Part shown: piece after piece, positions 37,113 to 41,969 of the stretch
Numbering within the stretch: the first letter of the stretch is position 1
How the letters are laid out: every line of letters begins with the position of its first letter
DNA from: Bacteroidales bacterium
GTDB taxonomy: Bacteria > Bacteroidota > Bacteroidia > Bacteroidales > JAQUTK01
Assembly (NCBI GenBank): GCA_028691445.1
Contig: JAQUZH010000003.1
Location: 1-41,969, forward strand
Reading direction: 5' to 3'
DNA: 41,969 bases
The notes under the pieces: generated by a model
What the model was told of the DNA's origin: nothing
The model's input: the letters and a program-made list of their open reading frames with translations, nothing else
The model's database searches: none
Program-made: the position numbers and the translations under genes

Positions 37113-39023
37113 TTAATATACACCGTGAGTTAGGTCTGCTCCTCTTTCACAGGAGAACTTAATCTCAAAATTCTTCTTTTCGAGTTCTTCATTTTGATTT
37201 GCGTAATCTTCAGCAAAGAGCACACCTGTAATCTTTCCTTCGACAAGACCACCTGCAGGTCCAAATTTGGTAATCTGAAGTACGCCACTCTCCATAAAGT
37301 ACCAAGTTGAGTCAATCTGAACATGTGATACCATGAAGAATGGTTCAGTGCCCCATTCCTGACTCTCAGGATTAAAAGTATATGAGCCTGTTTTGGTTAT
37401 ATTTCTTATATAAATTGACGTTGAATAGATCGGTTGTTCATATGAATCGGTAATCTTGGTGGCTTTTGATTCGAGTGAGAAAAACATCATCTTACTTTCC
37501 ACAGAGTCATAGTTTTGAGTCATCATATGACAGAGTGTTTCCCCATCAAATTTATAAGTGGATCCTCCAATTTTAATGTAATTTTCACCCGTTTCAATTG
37601 GAGTACAAACCTCAATATTGCCGAGATCTATATTAGTTCCTTTTTCTTCTGCAGTCAGATATTTTGTTTTTATAGCTGTTCTTCCTGCTCTTGAGGCTTC
37701 TACATTGATGTTGTTGACGTTATTGGGTATTGTGAATGAGAACTCACCATCCTTTGTAACTGTGGAGTATGTTTTTCGAATGTTGAATTCATCGGTATAA
37801 GTAAGGGTGACAATTCCTTCTTCTCCACTCGTTTTTGTACAAGATGTTACTTTTCCTACAGCTTTAGGTAATGATGGGAGTGTAAAGTTAACTGTTCTCG
37901 TTTCCCCAGCAACTAATTTGCTTTCATTCTTTTTTGCAATCGTTTCACCAAAATAGTCGATAGCTTTAATGTATATCTCCAAATTGACGTCGATTGGTAC
38001 AAATGTGCTGTATTTGCCGTTTTGATCTGTATAGCGCATCACCTGGTCAATGATAACCTTAACACCCGGAACAGGATTTCCGTCTGCATCTTTTACAGTA
38101 CCTTCCACAGTGGCACGAGAAGAAGGGTAATCTAGATTTACCCACGAGAAGTGAGTGACTTCACCTTCATAGTAATTACCGTCTTCACTCTTGGTTGCTA
38201 CACCTTCTTCAATCCATACTCCTTTTTCCTGGTCGAATGACCATAAAGGCATTGTGGCAGGAGCATCAGCTTTTTGATCCTCGGCAATTGGGAATGTGAC
38301 AGTTGCTTTTTTCCCCTCTTTAATTTGCAAGGCATTGTCGGATTCATCTGTCAGTTTCACATTCATCATACCATAAGAATAAAGAATAACCTCGTCGTCA
38401 TTCTTATCAATAGCAGCCATATCACCACCCGGCATTAATTCGGAGAAGTTCTCATTTTCAGTTGAAAGATAAAGCACCTCCATTTTTGCGCTTCCTGTAA
38501 CTTCTGCGCCAGTCTCGGCATTTTTCAGACCATTCGAAGGTATTCCAACAACAGCTTCATCTACGCTTGCTGTAGCCCCAGATGCGACCTCAAATGTTGT
38601 TGCTGTAAATGAAGGAGTCTCAGTAGGTATGCTTTTTGACTGTAAAGTAGCATTGATAACAAGAAAGTCACCCTCTTTTTTGCTCGTTTTAGTTGCATCA
38701 AAGAAACCTTCTTTTGAGATAGTAATTGTTACACGTTTGTCAACGACTGGTGCAGCAAATAATGTGAAAGCACCGTTATTGTCACTGGTTGTTGTTTCGG
38801 TGAGTCCTGATTTTATGGTAGCTCCGCTCAGCACTTTGCCCTCTGCATCTGTTATTACACCGGATAGTGTAACAGTGCCTGTTGGCTGTGTGTAACCGCC
38901 GCCAACATTACCGCTACCACCATTGTCGCCGCCACCATCATCGTCTGACGAACACATTGTTAACGTCAAGCTAAGCATACTCATCATAAGTAGCTTAAAA
39001 ACTAAGTGCAGTTTCGTTTTCAT
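37113..39023 (-). CDS. Carboxypeptidase-regulatory-like domain lipoprotein, predicted surface-exposed
   Basis: Lipobox LTLTMC followed by SSDDDGGGDNGG; VTLSGVITDAEGKVLSGATIKSGLTETTTSDNNGAFTLF and VEGTVKDADGNPVPGVKVIIDQVMRYTDQNGKYSTF. Confidence 0.88.
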   Translation of the reverse strand: MKTKLHLVFKLLMMSMLSLTLTMCSSDDDGGGDNGGSGNVGGGYTQPTGTVTLSGVITDAEGKVLSGATIKSGLTETTTSDNNGAFTLFAAPVVDKRVTITISKEGFFDATKTSKKEGDFLVINATLQSKSIPTETPSFTATTFEVASGATASVDEAVVGIPSNGLKNAETGAEVTGSAKMEVLYLSTENENFSELMPGGDMAAIDKNDDEVILYSYGMMNVKLTDESDNALQIKEGKKATVTFPIAEDQKADAPATMPLWSFDQEKGVWIEEGVATKSEDGNYYEGEVTHFSWVNLDYPSSRATVEGTVKDADGNPVPGVKVIIDQVMRYTDQNGKYSTFVPIDVNLEIYIKAIDYFGETIAKKNESKLVAGETRTVNFTLPSLPKAVGKVTSCTKTSGEEGIVTLTYTDEFNIRKTYSTVTKDGEFSFTIPNNVNNINVEASRAGRTAIKTKYLTAEEKGTNIDLGNIEVCTPIETGENYIKIGGSTYKFDGETLCHMMTQNYDSVESKMMFFSLESKATKITDSYEQPIYSTSIYIRNITKTGSYTFNPESQEWGTEPFFMVSHVQIDSTWYFMESGVLQITKFGPAGGLVEGKITGVLFAEDYANQNEELEKKNFEIKFSCERGADLTHGVY

Positions 39024-39204
39024 AATTATTCAATTTAAATGTTAGTGATGTCCGAAAAATTATTAGTACAAATATTGCAATTATTTTTAATAAAGTGGCT
39101 ACTAATTTGTAAAAATGCGCTCTCAAATCGTATAAAAATGGGATATTTACGCATTACTCTTGATCGCTGAGTGAAATAATTTGAAAGTTTCTATCTGTGA
39201 AGAC

Positions 39205-40122
39205 TTATTTGCCAGAGATTCGATCGAGTTGTTCTCTTAGTTTTTCATAACCGCCTCTCTGTATGGCAGACTTTTTAAAGAGCCGCTTGAAAGTTTCTTT
39301 ATCCAGATTTATCCAGGTTTGGTAATCCATGGAGATGAGTTCATCTGTTGGAAGTAAGTTCTCGGAGGTGTGAGGTGTTGCGAATCGATTATGAGGACAG
39401 ACTTCCTGACAACGGTCACATCCATATATTCGGTTGCCAAATAGATCGCTGATCTCTTTGGGTGTCTCTTTATGGTTTTCTATGGTCTGGTAGGAGATGC
39501 ATCGTTGGGCATTCATTACCTGAGGAGAAAGAAAGGCGCTTGTCGGACACGCATCCTGACAGGCTGTGCATGTGCCACAATGCGAACTCATCGGAGAATC
39601 GGGCGTAAGTTCAAGATCCAAGATGAGTTCGCCAAGAAAGAAATAGGATCCTTTGTGTGGAAGAATCAAAAGGTGATTTTTCCCTCTCCAACCGATACCT
39701 GCTTTCCATGCCCAATAGCTCTCCATTACAGGTGCTGAATCAACAAAGCATCTGCCTTGTGCAGGAGCGATGTTTTGGTTGATAAAGAGTAATAAGTTGT
39801 TTAGTATTTCTTTTAGAACGTAGTGATAGTCCATGCCATAGGCATACCGGGCAATCAGTGGGGCTGTAGGATGCTGGTGAGTATGTGGGTAGTAATTAAG
39901 TGCCACAACAATGACAGAGCGTGCATTCTCAACAAGAACTCGCGGATCATTCCGAAGCTCTGTATTGCGTTCCAGATAGCTCATTTCTCCATGAAATCCT
40001 TTTGCAATCCATGTTTGAAAGTGAGAAATCTCTTCCGTATCAACGGCCTCCGCCTTTGCGATGCCACAAGCATCTAATCCGAGACGGAGAGCTTCCTGCT
40101 TGATCAGCTCGGCGGCATTCAT
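39205..40122 (-). CDS. queG: tRNA epoxyqueuosine(34) reductase
   Basis: ALRLGLDACGIAKAE; GFHGEMSYLERN; CGTCTACQDACPTSAF and CDRCQEVCPHN iron-sulfur motifs. Confidence 0.96.
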   Translation of the reverse strand: MNAAELIKQEALRLGLDACGIAKAEAVDTEEISHFQTWIAKGFHGEMSYLERNTELRNDPRVLVENARSVIVVALNYYPHTHQHPTAPLIARYAYGMDYHYVLKEILNNLLLFINQNIAPAQGRCFVDSAPVMESYWAWKAGIGWRGKNHLLILPHKGSYFFLGELILDLELTPDSPMSSHCGTCTACQDACPTSAFLSPQVMNAQRCISYQTIENHKETPKEISDLFGNRIYGCDRCQEVCPHNRFATPHTSENLLPTDELISMDYQTWINLDKETFKRLFKKSAIQRGGYEKLREQLDRISGK

Positions 40123-40742
40123 TCTTTTGCCTGATCAAAGGTCTTGAAGGTATAACCTTGTGACAATAGCCATTCAATTGAGAGAGGAAGGGCATATTTC
40201 ATATTCTTTTCAGCTTTCAGAGAGTCATGAAAAACAATGATCGACCCATTGCGGGCATACTTTTTGACCTTTTTGAAAACCTGTTCGCCGTTCAGTTTGT
40301 TGCTGTAATCACGGGTTACCAAATCCCACATGATCACTTTGTATTTTCTATGTAATACAAGAGATTGATTGCGGCGTAATTGTCCGTGAGGCGGACGAAA
40401 GTACGGGCTATGAATAAGTTCTGTGGTCTCTTCAATATTCTTCAGATAGCGAATTCCTTGTATTTCATATCCCCTAATGTGATTAAAAGTATGGTTACCC
40501 ACCAGATGGCCCCTTTCTTTGACCATTTGGAAAACCTCTGGATTTTTCTTTACATTATCGCCAACCATAAAGAAACAGGCTTTAATCTGATACTTGTCGA
40601 GCAGGTCTAATACCCAAGGAGTCACCTCGGGAATGGGGCCGTCATCGAAAGTCAAATAGACTGCTTTCTCTTTCGGAGACATTCTCCAGATGGCCTTTGG
40701 GTAGAGTGCCCGGAATAAGTACGGAGGCTGCTCAATAATCAT
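40119..40742 (-). CDS. Polysaccharide deacetylase family protein (NodB-like)
   Basis: AVYLTFDDGPIPEVTPWVLDLL; GHLVGNHTFNH; FRPPHGQLRR. Stop overlaps the queG start by 4 nt (ATGA). Confidence 0.94.
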   Translation of the reverse strand: MIIEQPPYLFRALYPKAIWRMSPKEKAVYLTFDDGPIPEVTPWVLDLLDKYQIKACFFMVGDNVKKNPEVFQMVKERGHLVGNHTFNHIRGYEIQGIRYLKNIEETTELIHSPYFRPPHGQLRRNQSLVLHRKYKVIMWDLVTRDYSNKLNGEQVFKKVKKYARNGSIIVFHDSLKAEKNMKYALPLSIEWLLSQGYTFKTFDQAKE

Positions 40743-40750
40743 GTCCTAAC

Positions 40751-41969
40751 TTATTGCAAGTTACTTAGATAGTCTTTATGCTGTTGCATGCGCTCAGGCT
40801 CAAAAGTCTGATAAACACGCAACACTTCTTTATAGATTGCCAGTTGGAATTGAATATCTTCTTTTGCACCTCTCATCTGTTTGTCTGTCAGACTGAAATA
40901 CCAATTCAATGTTTTCTTGGTATTATCCATAATATCTTCCAAGACTTCAGCTGCTTTTTGGTTTTCACCTACTTTGTAAAAACATTCGCCAAGAGCAATA
41001 GCAAAATAATTATAAGGAACATTGCTTGCAGGAATCTTTTCCTGACAGTAAAGAAGAACCTCTTTTGCTCTTTCTTTCTCTCCCTTTTGAATTAAAGCAT
41101 CAGCAAGTTTACAGTACATTGAGCGGAGGGTACGGCTCATAGACATTACCTGCTCATCGAGATAGACACCTGGCTTCTCAATACCTCCAAAACGGAACTT
41201 ATGCATCATGTTGTCATACATTTTATCCGTATCGATCGTTGGACCAGGCTGATTAACGGGAATAATCTGATAGGCAAGTCCGGTTTGAGCAAAGTTTTTG
41301 GTCAGGCCCAAGAACTGATCACCACCCACCGATATGGCATAATACATGGGGCGTTGCCAGTTATTCTGAGCCAACATCTCCAGGATCATCAACTCTTGTT
41401 TGCCCAGAGCCATCTTGCTTTTGAGGTTGAAATCTATCTGTTTGGCTATTGCGCCTGCTGCTTCCGGTCTCAGTGTACCTGATTTTACCACTTGCGTTGA
41501 GTCAACTGGTAAGAATAGCTGTTTAGAGGGAATATAGTCAATTTTAGTAGAATAACCAGGTATTGTTTTCATTCTAGGATCGTCTGACTTCACAAATTCC
41601 AATGCCGTCTTCAGATCAAGAGGCTCATTAATCCTGTCTAGTAAATAAGCATAATCGCGTGTACCTTGTACATATTGATCGCGTGTCCAGGAGATAGGAA
41701 GCGGCTGTGATTCGTAGGCCTCCCGCTTCATTTGGTCAATATACCAGTCTGTCTGCAAATAGCTGAGGTTACAAACGCGAACATCTCTGCGTACACCTTC
41801 CACCTCCTGCAGATACCATAACGGGAACGTATCGTTATCACCATTGGTAAATATGATTGCGTTTGGTTCGCACGAATTGAGATAATTGGCACCAAAGTCC
41901 GGACATACCGTACGACCTGAACGGTCGTGGTCGTCCCACGTCTGACTGATCATCTGAACAGGTACCAAC
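40751..41969 (-). CDS. DUF2723 family protein (C-terminal part; 5' end outside window)
   Basis: ISQTWDDHDRSGRTVCPDFGANYLNSCEPNAIIFTNGDNDTFPLWYLQEVEGVRRDVRVCNLSYLQTDWYI; open to the window edge, so partial. Confidence 0.88.
   Translation of the reverse strand, partial: LVPVQMISQTWDDHDRSGRTVCPDFGANYLNSCEPNAIIFTNGDNDTFPLWYLQEVEGVRRDVRVCNLSYLQTDWYIDQMKREAYESQPLPISWTRDQYVQGTRDYAYLLDRINEPLDLKTALEFVKSDDPRMKTIPGYSTKIDYIPSKQLFLPVDSTQVVKSGTLRPEAAGAIAKQIDFNLKSKMALGKQELMILEMLAQNNWQRPMYYAISVGGDQFLGLTKNFAQTGLAYQIIPVNQPGPTIDTDKMYDNMMHKFRFGGIEKPGVYLDEQVMSMSRTLRSMYCKLADALIQKGEKERAKEVLLYCQEKIPASNVPYNYFAIALGECFYKVGENQKAAEVLEDIMDNTKKTLNWYFSLTDKQMRGAKEDIQFQLAIYKEVLRVYQTFEPERMQQHKDYLSNLQ

Overview
This 42 kb window looks like a Bacteroidales chromosome segment. 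Evidence: TTG-N19-TACCTTTG promoters, T9SS-like C-terminal domains, an SDDD-type lipoprotein export motif and DUF2723. Tannerellaceae/Parabacteroides is a guess from family content only. Most of the window is ordinary, densely packed coding sequence: SulP transporter, rubrerythrin, BirA, YraN, LTA-synthase-type sulfatase, DPP IV, RsmI-like methyltransferase, PAP2 phosphatase, GpmI, DUF3109, QueG, polysaccharide deacetylase, DUF2723 and two radical SAM proteins. Less ordinary content: (i) a modular, internally duplicated Ala-rich surface protein cut by the left edge; (ii) a helix-hairpin-helix protein fused to an outer-membrane barrel-like region; (iii) a 1 kb non-coding island (10112-11126) with a perfect 19-bp inverted repeat, phased direct repeats, a REP-like palindrome and a T14 tract; (iv) an XRE-cupin / acyl-CoA ligase / heparinase-like apparent operon; (v) an exported cluster at 18.3-28.7 kb made of a C1A protease with LamG/PKD domains and an EF-hand loop in its catalytic domain, a GH35 beta-galactosidase, and a divergent lectin/CBM-like T9SS protein, all three with the same TTG-N19-TACCTTTG promoter. 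I found no CRISPR array, prophage, intact transposase, rRNA or tRNA. I cannot show that any wholly new system is present. The best candidates are (v) and (iii).
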